Origin: PALSA-612 sp963742925
GTDB lineage: Bacteria; Actinomycetota; Thermoleophilia; Gaiellales; Gaiellaceae
Reading direction: 5' to 3'
DNA: 64,000 nucleotides
Assembly: GCA_963742925.1 (NCBI GenBank)
Contig: CAVUNV010000007.1
Span: forward strand, 62,001 to 126,000
The position numbers were made by a program, and so were the translations under genes. The notes beneath the pieces were generated by a model. The model saw only the letters and a program-made list of their open reading frames with translations, was not told the DNA's origin and did not search any database. Of the stretch, positions 32,186 through 40,129 are shown piece after piece. The stretch's first letter is position 1. Each line of letters begins with the position of its first letter.

Positions 32186-33580
32186 ATGACGCACAAGAGC
32201 CTCGAAGAGAAGCTGCAGGCGGCCGGCAGCCCGGTCGAGATGGCCCGGAACTCGCAGATCGGGCCGTACGTCTACCCGAAGGTGGCCGCCGAGTTCACGA
32301 ACTGGAGGGACGAGCAGGTGGCCTGGCAGGAGACGTGCGCACTGTTCGACCAGTCGCACCACATGACCGACCTCTACGTCGAGGGGCCCGACGTCATCGC
32401 GCTCTTTTCAGCGCTCGGCGTGAACACGTTCCAGAACTTCCAGGTGAACAAGGCCAAGCAGTTCGTCGCCTGCAACCACGACGGCTACGTGATCGGCGAC
32501 GGGATCCTGTTCTTCCTCGACGAGAACAGGGTCAGCCTCGTCGGCCGTCCGTCCGCCCACAACTGGGTGCAGTACCACGCCGAGACCGGGAAGTACGACG
32601 TGACCGTGGAGCGCGACGAGCGGACCGCGGCCAACCCGACCGGGCGGCGGAAGATCTACCGGTTCCAGGTCCAGGGGCCGACCGCGCTCCAGGCGCTGGA
32701 AAAGGCGACCGGCGGGGCGCTGCCCGAGATCAAGTTCTTCAACATGGGGGAGATCACGATCGCGGGCCACACGGTCCGCGCCCTGCACCACGGCATGTCC
32801 GGCGTCCCCGGGCTCGAGCTGTTCGGCCCCTGGGAGGAGGGAGACGACGTCAGGGCTGCCATCGTCGAGGCCGGGAGCGACTTCGGGCTCCGCCAGGTGG
32901 GCTCGCGGGTCTACGCGACGAACACGCTGGAGTCGGGCTGGATTCCGTGTCCCCTGCCGGCGGTGTTCACCGGCGAGGCGATGAGGCCCTACCGGGAGTG
33001 GCTGCCGGCAAACGGCTACGAGGGCACCGGCTCGCTCGGCGGCAGCTTCTACTCCGACGACATCGCCGACTACTACCTGACCCCGCACGAGCTCGGCTAC
33101 TGGCCCTTCGTCAAGTTCGACCACGACTTCGTCGGCCGCGAGGCGCTCGAGGCGATGGCCGACGACCCGAAGCGGAAGAAGGTCACGCTGGCCTGGAACG
33201 GCGAGGACGTCGCCCACGCGATGGGGACGCTGTTCGAGAAGGGGCTCGCAGCCAAGTACATCGACCTCCCGCTGTCGAACTACGCGACCTGGCCGTACGA
33301 CAAGGTGCTGGGCGAGAGCGGAGTCGTCGGCGTGTCGACGTTCTCCGGCTACAGCTACAACGAGCGCTCGATGCTCTCGCTGGCCATGGTCGACGCCGAC
33401 GTCGAGCTGGGGGCCGAGGTCGTCCTGGTCTGGGGCGAGGAGGGCGGGGGATCGTCCAAGCCCGTGGTCGAGCGCCATGTGCAGGCGGAGATCAGGGCGG
33501 TCGTCAGCCCGTGCCCGTACTCCGAGGTCGCGCGCACGTCGTACGCCGAGGGCTGGCGCACCAAGGCTGCGGTTTCGTAG
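32186..33580 (+). CDS. ligM: Tetrahydrofolate-dependent aromatic O-demethylase, LigM/DesA type
   Basis: GcvT-fold enzyme of 464 aa moving the methyl group of an aryl methyl ether (vanillate, 3-O-methylgallate or syringate) to THF. It matches LigM across its length from memory: VEMARNSQIGPYVYP, WQETCALFDQSHHMTDLY (Gln56 and His59 at the positions of active-site Gln57/His60), NKAKQFVACNHDGYVIGDGI, HHGMSGVPGLELFGP, VGSRVYATNTLESGWIP with the conserved Tyr, ATG-independent GGSFYSDDIADYYLTPHELGY, and SGYSYNERSMLSLA. Lengths agree (about 470), longer than GcvT. ATG 32186 has GGGAGG upstream, and TAGAAT at 32146 may give its own promoter. Plain aminomethyltransferase is less likely. Confidence 0.88.
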   Translation: MTHKSLEEKLQAAGSPVEMARNSQIGPYVYPKVAAEFTNWRDEQVAWQETCALFDQSHHMTDLYVEGPDVIALFSALGVNTFQNFQVNKAKQFVACNHDGYVIGDGILFFLDENRVSLVGRPSAHNWVQYHAETGKYDVTVERDERTAANPTGRRKIYRFQVQGPTALQALEKATGGALPEIKFFNMGEITIAGHTVRALHHGMSGVPGLELFGPWEEGDDVRAAIVEAGSDFGLRQVGSRVYATNTLESGWIPCPLPAVFTGEAMRPYREWLPANGYEGTGSLGGSFYSDDIADYYLTPHELGYWPFVKFDHDFVGREALEAMADDPKRKKVTLAWNGEDVAHAMGTLFEKGLAAKYIDLPLSNYATWPYDKVLGESGVVGVSTFSGYSYNERSMLSLAMVDADVELGAEVVLVWGEEGGGSSKPVVERHVQAEIRAVVSPCPYSEVARTSYAEGWRTKAAVS

Positions 33581-33586
33581 CTCTAC

Positions 33587-34312
33587 TCAGCCGACCAGGT
33601 CGACCAGGGCTGCGACGAGCTCGGTCGTCGCCGAGAGCTGCGGTGCGTGGTCCGCGTCCAGCTCGACGACCCGCTCGCAGGGGTGCTCGGCGATCATGCG
33701 GCGCTGGAGCGCGGGAGGGATCGAGTTGTCCTGCGTCGTGAGCACGTACGAGCGCGGAATCGCAGCCAGTACGGCGTCGTCGACGCTGACGGGCGCCGCA
33801 AACGGCGCGACCGCCTGGGGCCTGCGGCGGGCAACGGCCCAGGCCGTCTGTTCCGGCGTGCAGCAGTTGTAGATCGCGGCCGCCGACGCCTCGTCCGAGA
33901 GCGTGGCCACCGGCGGGTCGCCCTCGACGACGATGTTCGCCTGGATCATGTCGCCCTCGCCTTCCGGGAGGCGCGTGAGGTCGAGCAGGCTCTGTCCGTC
34001 GGCGGGCATGAACGCGGCGACGAAGACGAGCGAGGCGACCCGATCCGGACAGTTGCCCGCCGCCTGCGTGACGATCGCGCCCCCCATGCTGTACCCGACG
34101 AGGACGGCCGGGTCCGGGCGCTGCGCCAGCACCTCGCAGACGCGGTCGGCGCAGCTTCCGAGCGTGACGCCCTCCACCGGAGTCCGGTCGTCCCCGCCGC
34201 CGGGAAGGTCGAGCGCCTCGACCGTGTGCCCCGCCGCGCGAAGCGGCTCGATCAGCGGCTCCCAGCTCCAGGCGCCGCCGAAGGCACCGTGGACGAGGAC
34301 GAGACGGGCCAT
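33587..34312 (-). CDS. Alpha/beta hydrolase
   Basis: Serine hydrolase of 241 aa, probably an esterase. Oxyanion segment LVHGAFGGAWSWEPL, nucleophile elbow VGYSMGGAI (Ser near 95), and catalytic His in LDADHAPQLS near the end. Closest in pattern to plant-type methylesterase/EstC-like hydrolases. Monocistronic on the minus strand, converging on ligM with 6 bases between stops. It could hydrolyse aromatic esters feeding the neighbouring operon, but nothing in the sequence shows the substrate. Confidence 0.82.
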   Translation of the reverse strand: MARLVLVHGAFGGAWSWEPLIEPLRAAGHTVEALDLPGGGDDRTPVEGVTLGSCADRVCEVLAQRPDPAVLVGYSMGGAIVTQAAGNCPDRVASLVFVAAFMPADGQSLLDLTRLPEGEGDMIQANIVVEGDPPVATLSDEASAAAIYNCCTPEQTAWAVARRRPQAVAPFAAPVSVDDAVLAAIPRSYVLTTQDNSIPPALQRRMIAEHPCERVVELDADHAPQLSATTELVAALVDLVG

Positions 34313-34399
34313 AACCCGACGAGCTTAACGCACACTCAATGCCGCTTTACGCCCGGCTTGCAACCGGCCCGGCGGGCGGCCGTCTCACATCGTGGACGC

Positions 34400-34933
34400 A
34401 TGAGTGCACGCACGTTCACCTCGATCAGCTTCGCCGTGGTGGTCACCGCCGTGGCCGCCACGCTCATTCCCGCCGCGTCGGCACGGCCGGTTGTCCCCGC
34501 CCGGCCTCCGGTCGTCGCCGGCGCGCGCGGGATCGAGGTGTTCGCGACGCACACGCAGGGCACGTTCGCGGGTGTGCTGAGCGGCCCCCTGTCCGGCGGC
34601 TGGACCGCGGTCGTCGACCACACTCCCCTCGGCCCGAACGCCCGGATCACCGGCGGCACGCTCACGCTGAGCACGAGGCTGAACGGCCGGGCGGTGACGC
34701 TTCGAGGCCGGTTTGCACGCGGCTCGGTGACGAACACGAACCCGGGCGCCGGTTGCACGAACCAGGTGTTCACGGTCGTCGGCGACATCGTCGACGTCTC
34801 CGGCACGGGCCGGGGAGCGAAGAACGGCACCGGCAAGCTCGCCGTCACGCTGACGCACCACCGTGCCAGGTTCCTCGGCTCGTGCGTGACCTACTTCGCG
34901 ACGGAGACAGGGACAGTCACGCTGTCCGTGTGA
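34400..34933 (+). CDS. Secreted protein of unknown function
   Basis: 177-aa protein with a Sec signal peptide (about 1-28, hydrophobic FAVVVTAVAATLIPAASA). The mature part is rich in Gly, Thr and Val with alternating polar/hydrophobic residues (HTQGTFAGVLSG, TGGTLTLSTRLNG, TGKLAVTLTHH), suggesting a beta-sandwich. Two Cys (GCTNQVF and GSCVTYF) could form a disulfide. I do not recognise a family. ATG 34400 gives the signal peptide; no strong ribosome site. Confidence 0.65.
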   Translation: MSARTFTSISFAVVVTAVAATLIPAASARPVVPARPPVVAGARGIEVFATHTQGTFAGVLSGPLSGGWTAVVDHTPLGPNARITGGTLTLSTRLNGRAVTLRGRFARGSVTNTNPGAGCTNQVFTVVGDIVDVSGTGRGAKNGTGKLAVTLTHHRARFLGSCVTYFATETGTVTLSV

Positions 34934-34936
34934 GCG

Positions 34937-35113
34937 ATGCGCCCGGGCCTTCAACTCGACGAGATCGCGCTCATCCACGGCATCCCGCCCTGGTTGATCG
35001 ACGCAACCTGCCCGACGCCGGGGCTGCGCGGACGGCTGGCGTGGCGCCTGCGGGCGACCGCCTACCGCGTCGGCCTCCGGCGGCTCGCCGCGCTCAGGCT
35101 CGACCGCGACTGA
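34937..35113 (+). CDS. Small basic protein, hypothetical
   Basis: A 58-codon reading frame starting ATG 34937, three bases after the previous stop: MRPGLQLDEIALIHGIPPWL then an Arg/Ala/Leu-rich tail (RLAWRLRATAYRVGLRRLAA). Amphipathic basic helix in the C-terminal half. Codon use has the expected G/C third positions, but no homologue comes to mind, so it may be a chance frame. Confidence 0.35.
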   Translation: MRPGLQLDEIALIHGIPPWLIDATCPTPGLRGRLAWRLRATAYRVGLRRLAALRLDRD

Positions 35114-35122
35114 TCGCCGATT

Positions 35123-35167
35123 TCACCCCCTCAGGGTGATTGACGGTCGCTGAAGAAGCCTTAGCGT
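35123..35167 (+). promoter_or_regulatory. TCACCC-N5-GGGTGA palindrome with promoter
   Basis: TCACCC (35123-35128) and GGGTGA (35134-35139) form a perfect 6-5-6 inverted repeat. It abuts TTGACG (35140-35145), a good -35 box, with TAGCGT at 35162-35167 as candidate -10. The gene at 35205 has GGGAGTGAC upstream. The same palindrome pattern occurs at 36103 and 61905. Position overlapping -35 suggests an activator site. Confidence 0.5.
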
Positions 35168-35204
35168 CGGTGTCACTCGTCTGAACCCTCGAACCGGGAG
35201 TGAC

Positions 35205-35600
35205 ATGTCAACACAGGCAGTTTCCGGCCGGCAGTCGGGCTGGGTGACCTTCTCGGCTGTCGTGCTGTTCGCCGTGGGCTTCTTGAGGATCATCACGGCG
35301 ATCAGCTACTTCGCCAACAGCCACAGGATCAACAACCTCACGGGTCACGCCTTCAGTGGCCATCTCTGGGCCTACGGCATCTGGGATCTCTGCATCGCGG
35401 GGCTCGCCCTGCTTGCGGGCTTCTCGCTCATGGAGGGCGGCGGCTTCGGGCGCACGGTCGCGTACATCTGGGGCGTCCTGGTCATCGTCCAGAGCTTCCT
35501 GATCATGGCCAGTGAGCCGTGGTTCGGGTTCGGGATGCTGGTCCTCGCGTCGCTGGTCGTGTTCGGGCTCGCGTCGTCGTCCGAGTCGGAGCAGATCTGA
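35205..35600 (+). CDS. Membrane protein, DUF7144-like
   Basis: 131-aa protein with four hydrophobic helices (about 12-36, 50-75, 85-105 and 108-125). GWVTFSAVVLFAVGFLRI and GIWDLCIAGLALLAGFSLMEG resemble the actinobacterial DUF7144 group from memory; function unknown. ATG 35205 has GGGAGTG upstream and lies behind a promoter with a palindromic site. The stop overlaps the next ATG by ATGA. Confidence 0.72.
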   Translation: MSTQAVSGRQSGWVTFSAVVLFAVGFLRIITAISYFANSHRINNLTGHAFSGHLWAYGIWDLCIAGLALLAGFSLMEGGGFGRTVAYIWGVLVIVQSFLIMASEPWFGFGMLVLASLVVFGLASSSESEQI

Positions 35601-36046
35601 TGACCAGGCGAAACTGGATCCTCATCGCGGTCGCCGTCGGCATCGGAGCGGCGATCCTGATCGGCATCTTCGGCGGCCGGGGCGGCGACAGCTCCAGCTC
35701 CACCACGTCGACCACCGCTCAGCAGAGCCTGTGCACCAGCCTCGACAGCCTCGAGAGCGCGACGAAGAGCCTGACCAGCCTCAGCCCGCAGTCGGCGTCG
35801 AAGAGCGACTACCAGAGCGCCGTGACCAGCATCCAGAACGACTGGAAGCAGGTCCAGGCCGACGCGAGCGCCGTTGCGAGCAGCACGATGAGCACGCTCA
35901 CCGCCTCGTGGGACGCGTTCTCACAGGCCGTCCAGAGCGTTCCGGGCAGCGCCTCGGTGAGCACGTCGCTCCAGGACGTGCAGACCCAGGGCCAGGCACT
36001 CGCGACGACGACCCAGTCGACGCTCACCAGCCTGTCGTGCTCGTAG
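35600..36046 (+). CDS. Membrane-anchored Ser/Thr-rich helical protein, hypothetical
   Basis: 148 aa. A short N-terminal cytoplasmic start (MTRRNW), one membrane helix (WILIAVAVGIGAAILIGIF), a glycine/serine linker, then about 115 residues rich in Ser, Thr, Gln and Ala with heptad-like spacing and two Cys (LCTSLDSL and SLSCS). Likely an exported helical bundle anchored at the membrane. Translationally coupled to the preceding membrane protein through ATGA. No known family recognised. Confidence 0.65.
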   Translation: MTRRNWILIAVAVGIGAAILIGIFGGRGGDSSSSTTSTTAQQSLCTSLDSLESATKSLTSLSPQSASKSDYQSAVTSIQNDWKQVQADASAVASSTMSTLTASWDAFSQAVQSVPGSASVSTSLQDVQTQGQALATTTQSTLTSLSCS

Positions 36047-36102
36047 GAGCGCCGACGCGCCTGCGGTAGGCACCGCTCACTCCAGGAGGACCGGCCCGGG
36101 CG

Positions 36103-36149
36103 TCATCCGAACAGGGTGATGCCCGGCCGGGCCTGCTCCGGTCTACGAT
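36103..36149 (+). promoter_or_regulatory. TCATCC-N5-GGGTGA palindrome with promoter
   Basis: TCATCC (36103-36108) and GGGTGA (36114-36119) pair with one G-T-type mismatch in a 6-5-6 repeat. TACGAT at 36144-36149, 24 bases on, is a candidate -10 box for the membrane protein starting at 36203. The surrounding GGCCCGGGCGTCA and TGATGCCCGGCC also form a longer imperfect stem that could end the preceding transcript. Confidence 0.45.
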
Positions 36150-36202
36150 GCCGAGCGTGACGCACGGGGACGCCGGGCCGGGAACGGCCCCGGACAGCGG
36201 CG

Positions 36203-36862
36203 ATGCCCCGCGTCGTCGAGCCTCGCTGGCCGGTCGGACTGGCCGTCGCGGTGTTCATCGCGCTCACGCTCGTTCTGCGGCTCTCCCTGCCGCATCGTCT
36301 CTCCATCGGCCCGGACTGGCTCCTTCCCTCGGTGGAGTTCGTCCTGCTCATCGCTCTGCTGACGGCCGATCCGGCCCGCATCGGCCACAGCCGTGCGAAG
36401 TGGCTCCGGCGGATCTCGATCCTGCTGATCCTCTCGCTCGTCGTCGCCGCGGTGTCGTCGACCGTGATCCTCGTCGCCGACCTGATCAAAGGCGGGAACG
36501 TGACGAACTCGGCCGGAACCCTGCTCGCCTCGGGCGGCGTCATCTGGATCGGGAACTGCCTCGTCTTCGCCCTGCTCTACTGGGAGTTCGACGGGGGCGG
36601 GGCGCTCGCCCGCGCCATGGGAAAGGCGGACTATCCCGATTTCGCCTTCCCGCAGCACATGAACACCGACCTGGCACCGCCTGGCTGGCGCCCGACCTTC
36701 GTGGACTACCTCTACCTCGGTCTCACCAACGGCATCGCGTTCAGCCCCACGGACACGATGCCGCTCGTGCCCTGGGCGAAGCTGGCGATGGCCCTCCAGT
36801 CGATCATCTCGCTGGTCATCATCGGCCTCGTGATCGCCAGAGCCGTGAACATCTTCACATGA
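36203..36862 (+). CDS. Membrane protein of unknown function
   Basis: 219 aa with five or six hydrophobic segments. The last third (FVDYLYLGLTNGIAFSPTDT then helix SIISLVIIGLVIARAVNIF) has a layout like small ion-channel-related proteins, where a pore loop precedes the final helix, but no selectivity filter is evident. ATG 36203 is the first start in frame. Stop overlaps the ATG of the next gene, which begins a run of membrane genes. Confidence 0.6.
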   Translation: MPRVVEPRWPVGLAVAVFIALTLVLRLSLPHRLSIGPDWLLPSVEFVLLIALLTADPARIGHSRAKWLRRISILLILSLVVAAVSSTVILVADLIKGGNVTNSAGTLLASGGVIWIGNCLVFALLYWEFDGGGALARAMGKADYPDFAFPQHMNTDLAPPGWRPTFVDYLYLGLTNGIAFSPTDTMPLVPWAKLAMALQSIISLVIIGLVIARAVNIFT

Positions 36863-37528
36863 GCGGGCTGATCGCCGAGGTCGCGGTCCTCGGGCTCGCC
36901 GTCGCCTTCACGAGCCCAACCTCGGTGGTCACCGTGATCGTCCTGCTCAGCATGTCGAACGGTGTGCGGCGGGCGGTCGCGTTCATCTGCGGGTGGGTCC
37001 TCGCGATCGGAGTGCTCGGGGTGCTGCTGATCTCCGTCCTGAACGGCCAGGACTTCAGCTCGACTCGAGACGACGCCGTCGCAGACCGCCTCGGCGATCG
37101 AGATCGTGCTCGGCTGCCTGCTCCTGGTCACCGCACTGCGTCTCTACCGCCGTCCGAGGAAACCGAAGGAGCACGAGTCCACGCCCGGCTGGCTCGACCG
37201 TGTCGATCGGTCGAACTGGCTCCTAGGCATCGCCGTCGGAGCCGTCATGCTCAGCTACGCGCTCACCCTGGCCGCCGGCGCCGAGATCCTCAAGGCGAAC
37301 GTCAGCACATCCCAGGCCGCTGTGGCCTACCTCGTGTTCGCACTCACGTCGATCGTGACGATCGCCGCCCCCGTCGTGGTCGTCGTCGTCGCGCCGGACC
37401 GCTCCGCGAAGGTGCTGGCCGACTGGAAGGAATGGCTGCTCGGGCACTCGCGCTCGATTGCGCTGATCGCGGCCATCGTGATCGGCGTCTTCCTGATCGT
37501 CAGGGGCGCCCGCGATCTGATCGCATGA
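36859..37528 (+). CDS. GAP-family membrane protein (Sap-like, frameshifted)
   Basis: Six-helix membrane protein of the GAP (LysE-like) group, some members of which help export surface lipids in mycobacteria. ATG 36859 reads IAEVAVLGLAVAFTSPTSVVTVIVLLS to about 37065; one base later TASAIEIVLGCLLLVTALRLY continues to the TGA at 37528. Dropping one base near 37070 joins the halves into about 222 aa. A second GAP gene follows at 38657, with a flippase-like gene between. Confidence 0.72.
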
Positions 37529-37547
37529 GCTTTACGATGCGCGTGAT

Positions 37548-38660
37548 GTGAGCGCCGCCGCGGCGACGGCCGCTGCCCCGGGAGGAAAGCACTTCCGCTG
37601 GAAGCGCTGGCTGCTGTTCGCGCTCGTGATCGTGGTGATCGGCGCCGCGGCGAACCTCCTCGGCTGGAACATCAGAGGCTGGTTCAAGGATCTGTGGGAC
37701 ACCATGACGAGCATCCCGCTCGGCTACCTGCTGGCGGCGTTCGTGCTCAAGACGGTGCAGACGACCGCGGTCGCCTTCGCCTACTACTCGATCCTCCGCT
37801 TCGCCTATCCCGGAAAGATCCGCTGGCTGCAGATCTGGGCCGCCTACGCGGCCGCGGTTGCGCTCAACAACATCCTGCCGGCGAGCCTCGGCACGCTGGT
37901 GCTGCTGATCATGTTCACGCAGTTCATCCCGGACATGACCTTCGCCGGCAGCCTCGCCGTGTACGGGGTGCAGAAGATCTTCTTCATGTTGATCGGGACG
38001 TTCACCTACCTGTACCTGTTCCTGTCGGTCAGCGGCTCCTTCGACATCAAGTTCTCGTTCGTCCACACCCACCCCTGGGCGACGGCGGTGCTGCTGATCG
38101 GCGGCGTGGTCCTGATCTACCTGCTGGCGCGGCGGTTGTGGCCCAGGATCCTGAACTGGTGGGAGGACGCGAAGGAGAGCGGCCAGATCCTCGCGCACCC
38201 GCGCAAGTACATGCTGCTGGTGTTCCTGCCCGAGCTGATCAGCTGGCTGGCGATGCTCGGCGTGATGGCGGTATTCCTGGCCGCGTACGACATCCCGGTG
38301 ACCTTCGACACGCTCATGCGCCTCTGCGGCGGCAACTCGATCGCGAGCCTCTTCTCGGTCACGCCGGGCGGGGCGGGCGTCAACCAGGCGTTCAACGTCG
38401 CCTCCCTGAATGGAATCACCAGCCCGCAGAACGCGGCCGCCTACTCGGCCGCGCAACAGCTGGTCACGACCGCGTGGAACCTCCTGTTCGCGATCGTGCT
38501 GATGACGCTGGCCTTCGGCTGGTCGGGCAGCAAGAGCCTGGTCGGAGAGTCGTATGCCGAGGCCAAGCAGAAGCAAGCCGAGCAGAAGGCGGCACACAAG
38601 GCCAAGAAGGAAGCCAAGCGCGCTGCCAAGGCCGCCGGCGACTCCGGCCCTGCCGCGTGA
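37548..38660 (+). CDS. Flippase-like membrane protein (YbhN / lysylphosphatidylglycerol-synthase-TM family)
   Basis: 370-aa protein with about eight membrane helices in the UPF0104/LPG-synthase transmembrane family: ALNNILPASLGTLVLL, LAVYGVQKIFFML, LCGGNSIASLFSVTPGGAGVNQA and AAQQLVTTAWNLLFAIVLM are the typical conserved stretches. The end is a charged Lys/Ala helix (QKQAEQKAAHKAKKEAK). Relatives translocate lipids or support lipid-linked glycan export. GTG 37548; stop overlaps the GTG of the second GAP protein, indicating a joint function at the membrane. Confidence 0.8.
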   Translation: MSAAAATAAAPGGKHFRWKRWLLFALVIVVIGAAANLLGWNIRGWFKDLWDTMTSIPLGYLLAAFVLKTVQTTAVAFAYYSILRFAYPGKIRWLQIWAAYAAAVALNNILPASLGTLVLLIMFTQFIPDMTFAGSLAVYGVQKIFFMLIGTFTYLYLFLSVSGSFDIKFSFVHTHPWATAVLLIGGVVLIYLLARRLWPRILNWWEDAKESGQILAHPRKYMLLVFLPELISWLAMLGVMAVFLAAYDIPVTFDTLMRLCGGNSIASLFSVTPGGAGVNQAFNVASLNGITSPQNAAAYSAAQQLVTTAWNLLFAIVLMTLAFGWSGSKSLVGESYAEAKQKQAEQKAAHKAKKEAKRAAKAAGDSGPAA

Positions 38661-39328
38661 GCTGGGTCGACGCGGAGCTCGTCGTCGTCTCGATCGCGGC
38701 GATGCTCTCGCCGCTGACGCTGACCTGGTCGGTGCTCGCGCTCGTTCTGAGCAAGCGTCCCCTGTACACGGGCATCTGGTTCTATCTCGGCGCGCTCGTC
38801 GCCACGCTCGCGATCGGCATCGCAGCCGCCTTCGTGCTCGGGAACACGGCTGCATCCCACCACGGATCGACCCCGAAGACGTGGGTCGCGATCCTCGACG
38901 TGATCGGCGCCGTCCTGCTCACCGTCTGGGTCGTCCTCATGCTCCGGCGCCCGCCGAACCCGGAGAAGGTAGCCAGCATGATGAGGCAGATGAGCAAGGT
39001 CGCCACGTCGCGCTGGATGGCGATCCTCGCCGCCGGCGCGCTGCTCGCCAACCCGGGTGTGTTCATCCCCTTCGCGCTGAAGACGATCTCCGAGACGAAC
39101 CCGACCCACGTCGAGTATTTCGTCCAGTGGGTCTTCTTCACGCTCGTCTCGCTGCTCCCGCTCGCCGCCGCGATCCTGATGATCCTCGTCGCCCGCGACT
39201 GGGCCAAGCGAATCCTCGGCCGTGCCCGCGACTGGCTTCAGATACACGCGAGACACATCGCGGCCGCGATCATCCTGCTCCTCGCCCTCTCGCTGCTGCG
39301 CGGTGGCATCGCCGGGCTGACGAGCTAG
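38657..39328 (+). CDS. GAP-family membrane protein (Sap-like)
   Basis: 223 aa, six helices, intact paralogue of the frameshifted gene at 36859. AAMLSPLTLTWSVLALVLS corresponds to the first helix with conserved Pro, ILAAGALLANPGVFIPFALK to the central loop. GTG 38657 overlaps the preceding stop. Its TAG stop supplies the TAGGCT box for the next gene. Confidence 0.75.
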   Translation: MSWVDAELVVVSIAAMLSPLTLTWSVLALVLSKRPLYTGIWFYLGALVATLAIGIAAAFVLGNTAASHHGSTPKTWVAILDVIGAVLLTVWVVLMLRRPPNPEKVASMMRQMSKVATSRWMAILAAGALLANPGVFIPFALKTISETNPTHVEYFVQWVFFTLVSLLPLAAAILMILVARDWAKRILGRARDWLQIHARHIAAAIILLLALSLLRGGIAGLTS

Positions 39329-39338
39329 GCTGACAGCC

Positions 39339-39704
39339 GTGGACGAGCTGGAGGTTGCGAACCGGTTCCGGGCGGCGCTCGAGGAAGCCGTCCGCAGCGG
39401 GAGCCCGGACGGGGTCTACCCGCTCCTCGCGTCCGACGTGGAGTGGGTCGCACCCCAGCGCACGCTGCACGGCATCGACGAGGTCAGAGACCAGCTCACC
39501 TGGATCAAGCCGTCCGAGACGTTCGACTTCGAGTTCGGGGAAGGCGAGTGGGTCGCCCACGGCGACGGCCGGGTCACGTGCGACGTGCACGAGGTCTACC
39601 GGCTGAAGACGACCGGCGACGTCGGCTACGAACGCGACCGGCACGTCGAGCTCACGATTCGCGACGGCACGATCTGCCGGTACGAGATGCGAAACGTGGG
39701 CTAA
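39339..39704 (+). CDS. NTF2/SnoaL-like protein
   Basis: 121-aa alpha+beta barrel protein: an N-terminal helix (ANRFRAALEEAVRSG), SDVEWVAPQRTLHGIDEVRDQL, then strands ending YERDRHVELTIRDGTICRYEMRN. Typical of SnoaL-like polyketide/steroid cyclases or unknown small-molecule enzymes. GTG 39339 lies 7 bases after TAGGCT (39326-39331), suggesting leaderless transcription. Its stop overlaps the convergent regulator gene. Confidence 0.75.
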   Translation: MDELEVANRFRAALEEAVRSGSPDGVYPLLASDVEWVAPQRTLHGIDEVRDQLTWIKPSETFDFEFGEGEWVAHGDGRVTCDVHEVYRLKTTGDVGYERDRHVELTIRDGTICRYEMRNVG

Positions 39705-40045
39705 CCGGCGACGGCGCGCCGCCGGTGCGACAGCACGACGTCGAGCACCTCGCCGACGGTCGTCGTCTGCACGAGCGAGTGGCGCAGAGGCGCACCGCGA
39801 CGAACCTTGTACCGGTTCCGCCGCCCGACCTTGATGCGCTCGAGGTAGTTCTCGCTCGCCAGGTCGCCCAGGATCGCCTGCGTCGCACGCTCGGTGATCC
39901 CCACCAGATCGGCGATGTCGCGCACGCGCAGGTCGGGGTCGTCGGCGACGCACGTGAGGACGAAGAAGTGGTTCGTGAAGAACGTCCAGCGAGGACCCGC
40001 GTCGTGACCGTTCGACGCGCCCCCGATGTCGCGCAATTGGTCCAT
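39701..40045 (-). CDS. Winged-helix (MarR/ArsR-like) transcriptional regulator
   Basis: 114-aa DNA-binding protein. WTFFTNHFFVLTCVADDPDLRV leads to a helix-turn-helix VRDIADLVGITERATQAILGDLASENYL and a wing KVGRRNRYKV. ATG 40045 is chosen for GAGGAG five bases upstream. Divergent from leuC across an 84-base gap holding two direct repeats, so it probably controls leuCD or itself. Confidence 0.78.
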   Translation of the reverse strand: MDQLRDIGGASNGHDAGPRWTFFTNHFFVLTCVADDPDLRVRDIADLVGITERATQAILGDLASENYLERIKVGRRNRYKVRRGAPLRHSLVQTTTVGEVLDVVLSHRRRAVAG

Positions 40046-40096
40046 CTCACTCCTCGATTCGACTGTCGGCCTCCTCGTTGTATCACGCTGCGGAGC

Positions 40097-40123
40097 AATC
40101 GCGCCGTAATCGCGAGGTAGCCT
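40097..40123 (+). promoter_or_regulatory. Direct repeats and -10 box before leuC
   Basis: AATCGCG occurs at 40097-40103 and 40108-40114, 11 bases apart (one helical turn), followed by TAGCCT (40118-40123) and GTG 40130 after 6 bases. The repeats lie between a divergent winged-helix regulator and leuC and are candidate operator half-sites. Confidence 0.45.
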
Positions 40124-40129
40124 TGCCCC

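Noticed and set aside
32186..33580. Glycine cleavage T-protein
   Set aside because: Longer than GcvT, no gcvH or gcvP nearby, and it carries LigM blocks such as FDQSHHM and NTLESGWIP beside metF and ring-cleavage genes.
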